A DNA stretch of 38,323 bases, taken from contig NZ_JAPJDO010000049.1 of the NCBI RefSeq assembly GCF_026242045.1, positions 1-38,323 of the forward strand, in the 5' to 3' direction. The stretch comes from Mycobacterium pinniadriaticum (lineage in GTDB: Bacteria; Actinomycetota; Actinomycetes; Mycobacteriales; Mycobacteriaceae). This document shows, piece by piece, positions 25,043 through 31,882 of this stretch (its first letter is position 1; each line of letters starts with the position of its first letter). The notes beneath the pieces are model-generated. The model worked only from the letters and a program-made list of their open reading frames with translations. It searched no databases and was not told the origin of the DNA. The position numbers and the translations under genes are program-made.

Positions 25043-26049
25043 TTCGGCGGGGACTGACAATCGTCGTCAACAAGCGGATCGGGCGCCGGCAGCGTACAAC
25101 CTCTTGCGAGCGCGCGCCCCAGGTCAGCCGACAGCTCGTTCGGCCGCCCGTAGAGGGCGTTGAGTGCGCTTCCTCTTCGGACCCAGGTGTGTAGTGGATG
25201 CTCCCAGCTCAAGCCCATTCCGCCGCACACCTGGTTGGCACTCGCCGAGGCGATCTCGAAAGCGCGGCCCGCCAGCGCCTTTGCCGCCATTGCCAGTGCC
25301 GCCATGTCGTCCTGGCGGGCCGTACTCGCCACGCACAGCCAGACGGATTCGATAACCGGACGTGCGGCCTGGATTGCAACGTGTGTCTCGGCAAGCCTGT
25401 GTCGGACACTCTGAAAGCTGCCGAGCGCCTTGCCGAACTGATGCCGGCTGGTCACGTGCTCAACGGCCAGTTCGTTGATCTTCTGGGCAATTCCGCATAG
25501 TTCGCTGGCCAGGGCGGCGCGCACAACAGGGCGGGCGAATGTTGCGCCATTGCGTACCCGAATGTCCGAGTCCTGTAGAGACACGTTGCCGCGCAACCGT
25601 ATCCAATCACCGGCGATGTCGAATCCCGGCGCCGATGATCGCTCCAGACCTGCCGTGGGAATCAACACGACATCCTCGCCGCACAACACGAGTAACGTGC
25701 CAGCGCGTTCACCTCGGCCACCGCAGCGCGCCATCAGATCGACGTCGAGCCCACCGTCCGCACGGAGGCTGGGCACCTCCCCTCCGGGTATCGGATAGCT
25801 CATCGACGGGGCGTCGGATCCAGCGATGGCCAAGGTGTGTGCAACGACCAGGTCAGCCAAACGATTAGCCAGACCAATCCGGCCGAACTCCTCGAAGAAT
25901 ACCGCCGCAACCGCACTGTCCTCGACCAGCACATCTTCGAAGCCGACTTCGGTGGCCACTGCATCCGCGTCGCCACTACGTCGTGCCGATAACCGGATCC
26001 CTTCCCTCAGCGCCTCCACGTCTGCGGTACTCAACTGCGTTGAACGCAT
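25039..26049 (-). CDS. Acyl-CoA dehydrogenase, beta-type subunit of a heteromeric enzyme
   Basis: A 336-residue acyl-CoA dehydrogenase-like protein, about 45 residues shorter than the usual chain. The substrate/FAD loop (EPxxGSD) and the catalytic Glu are absent, but SRHQFGKALGSFQ at 201-213 (R202, Q204, F205, G206) is retained; in heteromeric acyl-CoA dehydrogenases this strip contacts the FAD of the partner. The neighbour at 26053 has the complementary parts. The ATG at 26049 has GAGGAGG upstream and lies three bases after the partner's stop. Together they match the alpha2beta2 layout known for mycobacterial steroid side-chain dehydrogenases. The heteromer is an inference. Confidence 0.85.
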   Translation of the reverse strand: MRSTQLSTADVEALREGIRLSARRSGDADAVATEVGFEDVLVEDSAVAAVFFEEFGRIGLANRLADLVVAHTLAIAGSDAPSMSYPIPGGEVPSLRADGGLDVDLMARCGGRGERAGTLLVLCGEDVVLIPTAGLERSSAPGFDIAGDWIRLRGNVSLQDSDIRVRNGATFARPVVRAALASELCGIAQKINELAVEHVTSRHQFGKALGSFQSVRHRLAETHVAIQAARPVIESVWLCVASTARQDDMAALAMAAKALAGRAFEIASASANQVCGGMGLSWEHPLHTWVRRGSALNALYGRPNELSADLGRALARGCTLPAPDPLVDDDCQSPPK

Positions 26050-26052
26050 CGT

Positions 26053-27207
26053 TCATGCCTCCTCAGGAAGTTTCAGCAGCCGGTCGGCGATGATCCCCCG
26101 CTGAACTTCGCCGGCGCCGCCGTAGATAGATGCCGCCCGGCTGTAGTACCACTCAGACCTCCATACCTCGAACTTCTCATCGGGGTCGAACAGAAAGTGG
26201 CCAGGAAGTAAGTCACGGAAGGCGTCGTTGAGCGGCTGTTCGGCCTGTGCGATCAGGATCTTGTCGATTGACGCTTCTGGTCCGATCCGTTCCCCGGCGA
26301 ACAACCGCCGCACCGTCTCGCCGGACCGTAGTCGCAGGGCAAGGTTGGCCAGCCAACAGTCGCCCAGCACGGTCGCGGTGGCGCGGTCCGGATCGTCTAT
26401 CTCACTGACGAGTTCGCGCAGGCGCCGGGCGAGGTGCGCCTGGCGCAGCCAGCCATAGTTCGCCCGCTCGAACTGCAGCAGATACATGGCTACGTCCCAG
26501 CCGCGGTTGACTTCTCCAATTACGTTGTTGACCGGTACGCGCACGTGATCGAAGAAAACGTCGGCGCATTCGTCGGTCCCGTTCGCAAGTCGAAGTGGCC
26601 GCACCTCGATGCCTGGAGATCGCAAGTCGACGAGGATCATGGTGATGCCGCGGTGACGCGACTCGGCCGACCCCGTCCGGGTGAGCACCCCCATCCACTG
26701 TGCCGATACCCCGTAGCTCGTCCATGTCTTCTGGCCGGTGATAACCCACTCATCGCCTTCCAGAACGGCTTTGCAACGCAGGGAAGCCAGATCACTGCCA
26801 GCCTCAGGTTCGGAGAATCCTTGTGCCCACATTTCGTCGCCGCGCAACGCAGCAGGCAGACGAGCTTCTGCGAACGCAGGGGCGAACTTCATGAATGCCT
26901 CGCCCTGCAGCTCGATCTGGATCACAAACTCCGGAACTCGATATCCCGCACTTTCAAGTTCGTCGTAGAGGACGTTGCGCAACACCGAAGGGCCTCCGAG
27001 CCCGCCGTACTCCACAGGCCACCCGTAGCGAATCCATCCGGCGTCATACAGCACGCGCATGAAACGGGCGTCGCGCGCCCAGCGATCCTCAACCGGCTCG
27101 GCGTGGTGATGGCGGAACTCGTCGAGGCTGTCGGCGGTGGCGACCAGCCACTCCCTCAACGCAGCCCGAACCACAGGTACCGAGGTGTCCAGTGTTGGCG
27201 CCTCCAT
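26053..27207 (-). CDS. Acyl-CoA dehydrogenase, alpha-type subunit of a heteromeric enzyme
   Basis: A 384-residue acyl-CoA dehydrogenase. It has FSEPEAGSDLASLRCKAV (131-148), NGTDECADVFFDHVRVP and E247 in LQFERANYG as the probable catalytic base. The region where other chains have RxxFGxxxxxxQ lacks it (the stretch around DDPDRATATVLGDCWLANLA). The next gene supplies that motif, so both are needed for a full active site. The ATG at 27207 has GGGAGGGCCC immediately upstream. This is the first gene of the minus-strand set 27207-21556, preceded by the AT-rich and palindromic region 27208-27490. Confidence 0.9.
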   Translation of the reverse strand: MEAPTLDTSVPVVRAALREWLVATADSLDEFRHHHAEPVEDRWARDARFMRVLYDAGWIRYGWPVEYGGLGGPSVLRNVLYDELESAGYRVPEFVIQIELQGEAFMKFAPAFAEARLPAALRGDEMWAQGFSEPEAGSDLASLRCKAVLEGDEWVITGQKTWTSYGVSAQWMGVLTRTGSAESRHRGITMILVDLRSPGIEVRPLRLANGTDECADVFFDHVRVPVNNVIGEVNRGWDVAMYLLQFERANYGWLRQAHLARRLRELVSEIDDPDRATATVLGDCWLANLALRLRSGETVRRLFAGERIGPEASIDKILIAQAEQPLNDAFRDLLPGHFLFDPDEKFEVWRSEWYYSRAASIYGGAGEVQRGIIADRLLKLPEEA

Positions 27208-27490
27208 GGGCCCTCCCGTATCTCATCACATCGCAATTACCGAACGCGGACATGGCAGCATATTGCATGCAAACATAGTGGACTGCGCGGTGGAATCAAA
27301 ACCACCTTGACCTGGGTTCTTTGGAACACTTCTCCTGATCTACGCTCAAGCAGCCGCGATCTATCTGGCAGTATGCATTCAAATTAGTCGGGTAAACGCC
27401 CATCGTGGGGCGACTTGGATGCAGCGGACGAGATGGAGACAGTCGCTATCGCCCGATGCATCCCGGGTTGGTATCCGCAGGGCCCACGGG
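27208..27490 (-). promoter_or_regulatory. Promoter/operator region upstream of the heteromeric dehydrogenase operon
   Basis: A 283-base gap separating two minus-strand gene sets. It has a perfect palindrome TTGCATGCAA (27263-27272) within GCATATTGCATGCAAACATAG (27258-27278). About 110 bases away is a similar string, GCAGTATGCATTCAAATTAG (27368-27387). The palindrome is about 55 bases upstream of the dehydrogenase start, a good place for an operator of the GntR-type regulator encoded in the operon. No gene was recognised here. Confidence 0.5.
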
Positions 27491-27946
27491 TTAGCAAACG
27501 AGTCCCGATACGACAACGCACGTCTCTTGGCGTTTCGTTACGACAACTGTCGCCCAACCTGTCAGATGCAGGCCCCCGGTTTGCCGGGTACAACCAAGCT
27601 CGAGGTCTACTAAGCGCTCGTCGTTCACTTCACGTCGGTCTGTGACCATTGCGGTATAAGTCAGTTCGTCCCCCGGCCAGGCTTGTTCCTTGAACCGAAC
27701 ACCGAATTTCCGAATATTCTGCGGCCCAAGCCAATCGGACACGTAGGCAGCCAAGCTCCCTGCACCCAGCATTCCCACGGCGAATACTTGTGGATAACCT
27801 GCCTTGGCAGCGACGGCAGGGTCGTGATGAATAGGGTTGAAGTCCCCGGAAGCGCCTTGGTAACGAACAAAATCGGTTACCCGTAAGGGCTTGTCGGTTC
27901 GCGGTGGCGGCGCGTATCCGATGACCAAGTCGTCCCACGAACTCAT
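27491..27946 (-). CDS. MaoC-like hydratase subunit (active-site-bearing)
   Basis: A 151-residue hot-dog protein with the hydratase motif ASGDFNPIHHD, catalytic D35 and H40. It overlaps the preceding gene by four bases (ATGA), and that gene encodes a MaoC N-terminal-like (FAS1-like) partner without a catalytic pair. Such split pairs form a double hot-dog dimer, as in the ChsH1-ChsH2 and HadAB type systems, and hydrate bulky enoyl-CoAs. The C-terminal residues after about 133 (KRQETCVVVSG) look unlike the family and may result from a divergent ending. Likely hydrates the product of the heteromeric dehydrogenase. Confidence 0.88.
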   Translation of the reverse strand: MSSWDDLVIGYAPPPRTDKPLRVTDFVRYQGASGDFNPIHHDPAVAAKAGYPQVFAVGMLGAGSLAAYVSDWLGPQNIRKFGVRFKEQAWPGDELTYTAMVTDRREVNDERLVDLELGCTRQTGGLHLTGWATVVVTKRQETCVVVSGLVC

Positions 27947-28374
27947 GTACCCGCCCCTGTCGACTTCGACGTCTCCACCAGCGTGTTGCGTACTTCTGCC
28001 ACCAGATTTCCCGCCTCGTCACGGTATTCGGAGACCATGACCGTGAAGGTCATCATTCCTCCGCGTTTGCCCTCCTTGGTGTAGGAGTCTTCGATACGTT
28101 GCAGACCGCTAAGTCGATCACCGGCACGCGGAGGCCCCTTGGGGAACACAAATTCCTGACTGGCGTGCAGCACTCGGCTCATGTCCCGTCCCGCCGGCCA
28201 CACTCTGTGTTGCGGACCCTGCCAGAACTGCGCTGTCATGAGAAATGTCGTCGGTGAGACGGCGCCTTCCTTCAAGTAGTGCTGGGGATCCCTTGCGCCG
28301 ACGGCCCGCGCGAACTCCTGAACTTTGCCGCGCTCGATCGGCAATTCGAAAGGTTCAGCCACTTGTTCCTCCAT
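27943..28374 (-). CDS. MaoC N-terminal-like (FAS1-like dehydratase) partner subunit
   Basis: A 143-residue single hot-dog protein of the MaoC_dehydrat_N type. It has the EFARAVGARDPQHYL helix and APxTF-like pocket segment (AVSPTTFLMTAQFW), then the HASQEFVFPKGPPRAGDRL strand, without the D-H catalytic pair. It forms the substrate-binding half of the dimer with the protein encoded immediately downstream (four-base overlap). The ATG at 28374 is preceded by GAGAGG. Together they correspond to the two halves of a eukaryote-style double hot-dog hydratase split into two genes. Substrate specificity is not readable from the sequence. Confidence 0.85.
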   Translation of the reverse strand: MEEQVAEPFELPIERGKVQEFARAVGARDPQHYLKEGAVSPTTFLMTAQFWQGPQHRVWPAGRDMSRVLHASQEFVFPKGPPRAGDRLSGLQRIEDSYTKEGKRGGMMTFTVMVSEYRDEAGNLVAEVRNTLVETSKSTGAGT

Positions 28375-28396
28375 GGTTCATGCCTCTCTTGGTGCC

Positions 28397-29494
28397 TCAC
28401 GGCGCGACAACCGCGTGCAGCGGAGGAGCATCGCCGTGCGCCATCGCGCCCAGCAACTCCCCCACATCCGCCGCGTCGAGTGGCGCCACGTCGTGCGGGA
28501 TCGCCGAGAAGCGATCATCATCGGCGAGTAGCTCCAGCGCGCGCGCGTAAGCCGGGCCGTCGACACCGCGAGCGCCAATGAGCGTAAGCTCCTTGGCCAC
28601 AAGACGATCCGGGTTGAATCGGTCGATTGTGTGAACGCCTCTCGTGCCGGCGACCACGATCGTTCCGCCCGGCCTTGCAAGTTCGATGGCCTGAAGGAAT
28701 GCTGCTGGCGCGGCGGCAGTGACGTCAACGACGATGTCGGCAAGCCCCCCGGTCTCCTGCTTGAGTAGCGTCTTGGCATCGCTGATGCGAACATCCACTG
28801 CGACGTTCGCGCCTAATCTCTCACCGAGCTTCAACCGGGTGCGATCACGAGCACCGGCGCCGGTGAGCAGAATGAAGCCAGCGCCGGCATTGCTGACCGC
28901 CGCTACCGAACTCAACCCACGCAATCCCGGACCCAGAACGGCAACGACGTCTCCGACTCCAACATTCGGTAAGGTTTGTCCCCAGCGGATTCCGGCCCCC
29001 AGTGGGTTGAACAAGGTGGCATAGACCGGATCCATGCCCTTTGGCACCTGGTGCACAAGTGAGTCAGCGGTCAATATGGCATGGGTCGCATAGCCGCCCC
29101 ACAACCCACAACCCAACGAGATGGGCGCACTGCCGTAGGAGTCACCCATTCCATGCTTGCGGCACAGCGGATAGGCGCCTCGCCGGCAGGACTTGCATTG
29201 ACCACAACGCTGGAATACCTCGACGGCGACGACATCCCCTTCATCAAGACCACGAGAGCAAAGAAAATCGTCAGTCGCGTGCTCGATGCGTCCGACCATC
29301 TCGTGCCCTGGAATCAAAGGAAGATTGGCGGGCATTGTCCCGTCGAACATTTCATGGTCAGTTCCACACAGACCGCAAGCCTCCACAGCGAGAATCGCTT
29401 CGCCTGGGGCCAAGGCAGGGATGGGGAACTCGCGGGTCACCAACCACCCTGGCCCCTCGAGTACCAGCGCTGTAGCGATCCTCGGAGGCGACAT
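28397..29494 (-). CDS. Zinc-dependent alcohol dehydrogenase (MDR family)
   Basis: A 365-residue medium-chain alcohol dehydrogenase. Catalytic zinc ligands are C43 (CGLCGTD) and H64 in IPGHE. The structural-zinc lobe carries C97, C100, C103 and C111. The Rossmann part opens with VGVGDVVAVLGPGLRGLSSV, an atypical glycine motif (GPGLRG), and the DVTAAAPAAFLQAIELARPG segment follows. It oxidises an alcohol to an aldehyde or ketone with NAD(P). The ATG at 29494 shares a base with the thioesterase stop (TGATG); a GTG one codon earlier would overlap more. It is second in a four-gene minus-strand set ending with the split MaoC pair. Confidence 0.92.
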   Translation of the reverse strand: MSPPRIATALVLEGPGWLVTREFPIPALAPGEAILAVEACGLCGTDHEMFDGTMPANLPLIPGHEMVGRIEHATDDFLCSRGLDEGDVVAVEVFQRCGQCKSCRRGAYPLCRKHGMGDSYGSAPISLGCGLWGGYATHAILTADSLVHQVPKGMDPVYATLFNPLGAGIRWGQTLPNVGVGDVVAVLGPGLRGLSSVAAVSNAGAGFILLTGAGARDRTRLKLGERLGANVAVDVRISDAKTLLKQETGGLADIVVDVTAAAPAAFLQAIELARPGGTIVVAGTRGVHTIDRFNPDRLVAKELTLIGARGVDGPAYARALELLADDDRFSAIPHDVAPLDAADVGELLGAMAHGDAPPLHAVVAP

Positions 29495-29925
29495 CACGGG
29501 GCAATCCTGTATATCAGTGACGCGGTCGCGACGATGCGTTCGGACTCAGAGGCCACCGACACCTCGACGAAATTGAGCTCCTTGGCACGGCGCACACAAT
29601 GTGCCGCAGCCTGTATGGCCTCGCCCCGTCCAGAGGCAACGTAGTTCACGGTCATCGACACGGTGGCGCCGCGGGTGCCGTTGGCGTAATCGTGACCGTT
29701 CCATGCGGCGGCCGCACCGGCAACGTCGATGAGGGTAGCGATCGCGCCCCCGTGATGAGTTTGTCCGCTGTTGTCCACGGTCTCGCTGTAGGGCAGGCTC
29801 ACGACAGCCCGATCCGGTTCAGACCAGTCGACGAGCCGCAGGCCGACGAATTTGGTGAACGGCACCCTCGTGAACATGAAGTTCAACGACTTCTCATGGC
29901 GCTCGCGGTCCGCCGGGGTTGTCAC
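29494..29925 (-). CDS. PaaI-type hot-dog acyl-CoA thioesterase
   Basis: A 143-residue thioesterase-like hot-dog protein. The family motif is TVDNSGQTHHGGAIATLIDV with the HGG turn and the Asp of the central helix, followed by GATVSMTVNYVASG. It differs from the PaaI-type protein at 14776 in sequence and length. The start is a GTG at 29925 with only a weak Shine-Dalgarno but with AT-rich DNA just upstream (29938-29960), as at many mycobacterial promoters with short or no leaders. It is the first gene of the set that runs to 27491. Confidence 0.88.
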   Translation of the reverse strand: MTTPADRERHEKSLNFMFTRVPFTKFVGLRLVDWSEPDRAVVSLPYSETVDNSGQTHHGGAIATLIDVAGAAAAWNGHDYANGTRGATVSMTVNYVASGRGEAIQAAAHCVRRAKELNFVEVSVASESERIVATASLIYRIAP

Positions 29926-30112
29926 GACACGACCGTACCAAATAGATTCATTATGTCCCTATATGTGGCTTCTAGCAATGAAAATAGCAGCTCAACGGGC
30001 AGTAAGTTGCATCCGTTTCTTGCAGGGAAAGCTTTGATCCGGCTGACTCTCAGTTCCTCGCAGCAGCACGGCCACTCCTGAGAATCAAAGGCGACGTCAC
30101 GACGTGGCCTGA

Positions 30113-30684
30113 CACCTCACGGCGCCCGCTGCGGTGGCTGCAGCGTTCGGAGCCGCCACGACCGCCGCGGTCCATGTCATCGCGACACTGAACACCCAGA
30201 TCGACGAACTCGAGACCGCCTTGGCCGCACATCTTGAGAAACACCCGGACGCCGACATCTGTCGCTCCCTGCCAGGACTTGGTTGTTGTGCTCGGCGCCC
30301 GATTGCTCGGTGAGTTCGGGGACGACCCGATCAGATACACCAGCGCCAAGCGTCACACGAATTACGCCGAAACATCACCATTGACCATCGCCTCAGGCCC
30401 CAAGAGAGCCGTACTGGCCCGCCACGTCCGCAACAAACGCCTACACGACGCGCTCGATGAACGGACGTTCTGCGCGCTGACCCGAAGTCCTGGTGCCCGC
30501 ACCTTCTACGCCCAGCACCGCGCCAACGGAGATCTCCATTACCGAGCCCTACGCGCCCTCGGCAACCGACTCGTCGGCATCCTCCATGGCTGCCTACGCC
30601 GCCACACGCTCTACGACGAGCGCAAAGCCTGGGCACACCGTCAGACCGGCGCCGCTCGACAACTTAAGCACCTGGGATGTCTAG
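30113..30684 (+). pseudogene. IS110-family transposase C-terminal remnant, two frameshifts
   Basis: The C-terminal (Transposase_20) part of an IS110-family transposase. Translation begins in frame with AAVHVIATLNTQIDELETAL and DADICRSLPGLG. It then shifts one base at about 30283, through an apparent extra T, into a frame reading VVLGARLLGEFGDDPIRY, YAETSPLTIASG, and GARTFYAQHRANGD plus RALRALGNRLVGILH. A second one-base shift near 30640 leads into the normal ending APLDNLSTWDV with a TAG at 30682. The N-terminal DEDD nuclease half is missing, as a stop lies directly upstream. It is therefore inactive. The element probably decayed in place and marks the start of the mobile-DNA region. Confidence 0.85.
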
Positions 30685-30989
30685 CCAGTCCCGTCATCTC
30701 TGCTGCTGCGTGGTGATGGGCACCTCGTCAGCGGCGCTGGCTCGTCGGGTTGACCGCTTACGACCAGGCGGTCAAAGCTCGCCGCGGTCGCAGAGTTCAT
30801 CGCGGTGACGAGCAGTGCGATGAAAACCGTCTACGCCCTAGGTGCCATCGTCATCGTCTGTGCCGCAGCGCGACACCACCGAGCCCGGGGCACATCAGCC
30901 TCTCCGGACGTCCCAGGCGGTTCAGCACCCCCACATGCGAAATTCGCACCAGCGATTGCGCGGCAGTGTCACCCGTCGTGATCGATCTG
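30685..30989. other. Gap with an inverted repeat and no assured gene
   Basis: About 300 bases between the IS110 remnant and the ParB-like fragment. It contains a perfect inverted repeat, TTGACCGC-(10)-GCGGTCAA (30750-30775), and a plus-strand frame with a short hydrophobic stretch (about 30820-30870, VYALGAIVIVCAA) that could be a degraded membrane peptide. Neither is enough to call a gene. Confidence 0.4.
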
Positions 30990-31295
30990 ATGGCCGAGAT
31001 GGCGCCCGGCGTCACGGCTGACGTCATCGAGGCCTACGCTCGCGTCAGCGGGCGCCTACAAGACCTCGCCGAAGGCGACCGCGGTCTGGCCCTGGCGCTG
31101 CTGGGCAGCATCGATCCGTTGTGCATCTATGTGACCGCCGAGGGTGAGCTAGTGTCCAGTGGCCGGCACCGCATCTGCGCGGCCCGCTGGGCCGGTGTCA
31201 CTGCCCTGCCGGTGTGGCACGACGCCACGCGTGCAACACTGCCCGCCACCGCACAGCCACTGCAGCACGGCACTATCACCGAGGCACACAACTGA
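30990..31295 (+). CDS. Fragment with a ParB-like motif
   Basis: About 101 residues from the ATG at 30990 (a GTG at 30978 is also possible). The segment VSSGRHRICAARWAGVTALPV resembles the GRHR core of the ParB/sulfiredoxin-like nuclease or CTP-binding domain (xGRHRxxAAxxAGxxxVPV). Upstream residues ALLGSIDPLCIYVTAEGELV also suit that fold. There is no helix-turn-helix part, so it is either a truncated ParB-like gene or a small stand-alone one. The upstream frame (to 30750) looks non-coding. A role in plasmid or element maintenance is possible. Confidence 0.45.
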   Translation: MAEMAPGVTADVIEAYARVSGRLQDLAEGDRGLALALLGSIDPLCIYVTAEGELVSSGRHRICAARWAGVTALPVWHDATRATLPATAQPLQHGTITEAHN

Positions 31296-31458
31296 GCGTC
31301 CCCGCCGCCCTTCACCACAGCGTCGGCTGATCACCGACCAGGGCCGCCGCCGCCGCGCATCCGCGCCATCCGAATCATGTTGTCGCCCTGGCTGCCTTGG
31401 ACCACGTGTTCGGCGGCAACCTTGACGCACAACGTCACTTCTTCGGGATGTCAGCCTG

Positions 31459-31737
31459 TTGCAGCCGAAGTTTGTGGTCACGGCGGTAGCGTTCGGTCGG
31501 ATGACCCAGGCAGCTGATGATTGCCGCGAGTGGATGTTGACGTGGGCACGGTCCGGTATCAGACCGCCGGAGACGTTCCACCCGATGGCGGACGAGTACG
31601 CCGCGATTGATGACTTGGAGCGCGGTATCGATATTCCGGTCGGTACACCAGTTCTGATTGATCCGGACGGTGGTTGCGACCTTGCGCTGAGCGAGTTTTT
31701 TCGCTCCCCCCATTTCGTTCGACTGCTCGCCGAATGA
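31459..31737 (+). pseudogene. N-terminal fragment of a tyrosine recombinase
   Basis: A 92-residue frame starting with TTG. The N-terminal arm followed by RGIDIPVGTPVLIDPDG, DLALSEFFRSPHF and a stop resembles the start of actinobacterial tyrosine-recombinase family proteins, in which the SPHF region is normally followed by a SAM-like core-binding domain. Here the chain stops at TGA 31735, next to a slippery run (TTTTTT and CCCCCC near 31696-31710). No catalytic domain follows. It is judged a truncated gene; a functional small protein is unlikely. It precedes the C-terminal-like fragment and the intact recombinase-like gene. Confidence 0.5.
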
Positions 31738-31882
31738 GCTGTTCGAGCCGTACGTGGAAATGCAGGCCGCCGCCTCAGCGAACGCGCCGCGTCCACGCGA
31801 TCTGGGTGTGACGCCGGGTAAGCCGGTCGCCAAACGGATTCGGATCGTCCAGGACGACGATGGCCCGTCCCCGCAAACCTGA
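31738..31882 (+). pseudogene. C-terminal fragment of a second recombinase-like gene
   Basis: In a different frame, codons from about 31736 read ELFEPYVEMQAAASANAPR and continue through KPVAKRIRIVQDDD to a TGA at 31880-31882. This looks like the charged C-terminal tail of a recombinase and overlaps the start of the next gene by about 23 bases, as is usual in tandem recombinase cassettes. It has no start of its own, so the stretch between the N-terminal fragment and here appears to have been lost by deletion. The assignment is tentative. Confidence 0.4.

Noticed and set aside
26434..27387. Plus-strand 317-codon frame
   Set aside because: Antisense shadow of the alpha-type acyl-CoA dehydrogenase; no recognisable domain.
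217..29925. KstR-type steroid regulon sites
   Set aside because: No convincing AACAnGTT-like palindrome was found in the main intergenic regions by eye.
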